Part shown: positions 63,055-64,000 of the stretch, one piece after another
How positions within the stretch are numbered: the stretch's first letter is position 1
Layout of the letters: the number at the start of each line of letters is the position of its first letter
From: Bordetella parapertussis
GTDB lineage: Bacteria > Pseudomonadota > Gammaproteobacteria > Burkholderiales > Burkholderiaceae_B
Assembly: GCA_945865935.1 (NCBI GenBank)
Contig: CAMBFI010000001.1
Span: forward strand, 248,001-312,000
Length of the DNA stretch: 64,000 nucleotides
Direction of reading: 5' to 3'
The notes under the pieces: generated by a model
Told to the model about the DNA's origin: nothing
Database searches by the model: none
The model's input: the letters and a program-made list of their open reading frames with translations, nothing else
Translations under genes and position numbers: made by a program

Positions 63055-64000
63055 TTAGGCTGCGACGCTTTGTGTTTTTTGTGCGCCGCGGATGAGTTTG
63101 CCAGGCAGTGCCCCGGTCGCTACACCATCTTGGTAGGTAACGACGCCAGATACAATCGTTGCCACATAGCCTTCAGCACTTTGCCCAAGACGACGTCCGC
63201 CAGCTGGCAAGTCGTTGACAATTTTTGGAGCATGTAGCTTGAGTTTTGCAAAATCGATAATGTTGAGATCACCTTTGTAGCCTGGCTTGAGTTGCCCGCG
63301 ATCATTGAGTCCGACGGTTGCTGCGGTATCTTGAGTTTGCCACTTGACGAGATCTTCCAGGGGGATTTTTTCTCCGCGGGTACGATCGCGTGCCCAATGC
63401 GTGAGCAGGTAGGTCGGAAAACTCGTGTCGCAGATATACCCATAATGCGCACCGCCATCACTTAAGCCCGGTACCGTATCGCGGTCTAGCAACATTTCTC
63501 TTAAGACGTCATGATTTTGATCTGCGTAGTTGTAGAGTGGTCGATACAGCATCGCCGTGCCGTTGTCGCCCAGCAGATAGTCGTAAGCGAACGCGGCCGG
63601 GTCTTGACCTGCTCGGCCCGCACGTCCAGCAATACTATCTTCTGGCGCCGGTTCGTAGTCTGGAGGGTCACCAAGCGGGTAGAGGTTTTCAAAGTTTGCG
63701 ACACGACGCTTGAACATGGCCTCGGTGTGTTCTTCTGCGAGGATTTTTTCACGGACGGCGGGGTCGCGAAGTTGTTCAAGGCGATCCTCAGGGCTTAGAT
63801 TTTTTAGCGCTTCAAACGAGGGCAATTGCGTAAACGGGCAAAGCGACAGCGCGAAACTAAAAATGAGCGCCACAGGACGTGAACCCACTTGGGCTTTCAT
63901 CTTCAAGCCAGCATCTGTCGCATTGTGCATATGCTCCATGACGCGTCTCCAGCGATCGGGCAGATGTTCGTGCTGAAGCAAGGTCAGAGACAGCGGACGA
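63055..64000 (-). CDS. Amidohydrolase family protein (N-acyl-D-amino-acid deacylase-like), cut by the window edge
   Basis: The visible 315 codons run to the window edge in an open frame, so the N-terminus lies outside. The C-terminal half of a D-aminoacylase-type amidohydrolase is seen: GLSDGGAHYGYICDTSFPTYLLTHWARDR (metal aspartate in SDGGAH) and LKPGYKGDLNIIDF. A GRAGRAGQDP segment and LLGDNGTAMLYRPLYNY precede it. The family hydrolyses N-acyl-D-amino acids or related amides. The likely operon partner is the NIPSNAP gene. Confidence 0.87.
   Translation of the reverse strand, partial: RPLSLTLLQHEHLPDRWRRVMEHMHNATDAGLKMKAQVGSRPVALIFSFALSLCPFTQLPSFEALKNLSPEDRLEQLRDPAVREKILAEEHTEAMFKRRVANFENLYPLGDPPDYEPAPEDSIAGRAGRAGQDPAAFAYDYLLGDNGTAMLYRPLYNYADQNHDVLREMLLDRDTVPGLSDGGAHYGYICDTSFPTYLLTHWARDRTRGEKIPLEDLVKWQTQDTAATVGLNDRGQLKPGYKGDLNIIDFAKLKLHAPKIVNDLPAGGRRLGQSAEGYVATIVSGVVTYQDGVATGALPGKLIRGAQKTQSVAA

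Noticed and set aside
1-64000. CRISPR arrays, tRNA, rRNA, insertion sequences, prophage, restriction or defence genes
   Set aside because: None was seen: no regularly spaced repeats, no cloverleaf-like sequence, and no transposase or integrase motifs in any supported frame.

Overview
The window looks like a chromosomal stretch of a beta-proteobacterium, most likely Burkholderiales and probably Alcaligenaceae-like. The grounds are inference from gene content: a Bug-type (TTT) receptor, a TRAP transporter, many Tat-exported solute receptors, a BigR-type sulfur operon and a CoxMSL-type molybdenum hydroxylase, all at moderate GC. It reads as the accessory and catabolic part of a heterotroph that also handles reduced sulfur. 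No rRNA, tRNA, CRISPR array, insertion sequence or phage gene was recognised.

Layout. 1-2179: a TRAP transporter on the minus strand (dctM partial, dctQ, dctP). 2414-4946: a cNMP/CBS/DUF294 signalling protein overlapping a DnaQ-type exonuclease. 5072-13129: a sulfur region with flavocytochrome c sulfide dehydrogenase (cytochrome plus FccB), a YeeE/TsuA-type transporter, an MFS protein, a SulP permease, two half-size YeeE proteins, a BigR/SqrR-type persulfide-sensing repressor and, divergently, an ETHE1-like persulfide dioxygenase with a DUF2892 protein. 13143-19251: TonB, the PCuAC copper chaperone, a LysE exporter, ketopantoate reductase, DUF1330 and two MFS proteins. 19642-25324: a complete RND efflux system. 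25321-29937: a five-gene minus-strand operon encoding a three-subunit cobalt-type nitrile hydratase or thiocyanate hydrolase, a Nudix-MBL fusion and a peptide-type solute receptor. 30116-35872: flavin reductase, TauE/SafE exporter, TauD-like dioxygenase, class II aldolase, Fsr-like MFS and D-cysteine desulfhydrase. 36078-45633: a dipeptide-type ABC importer with an M81/MlrC peptidase, a divergent AMP-forming acyl-CoA ligase and a Bug receptor.

45904-56557 is a visibly AT-richer surface-glycan island. It carries an RgpF-like protein, a deacetylase-like protein, glycosyltransferases, two glycosyltransferase-methyltransferase fusions, two tandem sulfotransferases, a GT-C-like membrane protein and a DegT aminotransferase interrupted by one in-frame TGA. 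It is probably horizontally acquired. 56982-60886 is a molybdenum hydroxylase operon (FAD, 2Fe-2S and Mo subunits) ending in a MoaD/ThiS-like protein. It is followed by an NMT1-like receptor, a 2-keto-4-pentenoate hydratase, a NIPSNAP protein and a partial D-aminoacylase-type amidohydrolase.

How the parts fit. The sulfur region forms a coherent set: sulfide oxidation, sulfane-sulfur transport, persulfide oxidation, sulfate transport and a thiol-switch repressor whose promoter carries a perfect palindrome. The split-beta nitrile hydratase/thiocyanate hydrolase, the TauE exporter and D-cysteine desulfhydrase add more nitrogen and sulfur chemistry, but nothing here proves they share a pathway. 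The most unusual items are the nitrile hydratase/thiocyanate hydrolase operon with its histidine-rich alpha subunit, the TGA-interrupted aminotransferase in a sulfotransferase-rich glycan island, and a structured, terminator-ended intergenic element at the island edge.
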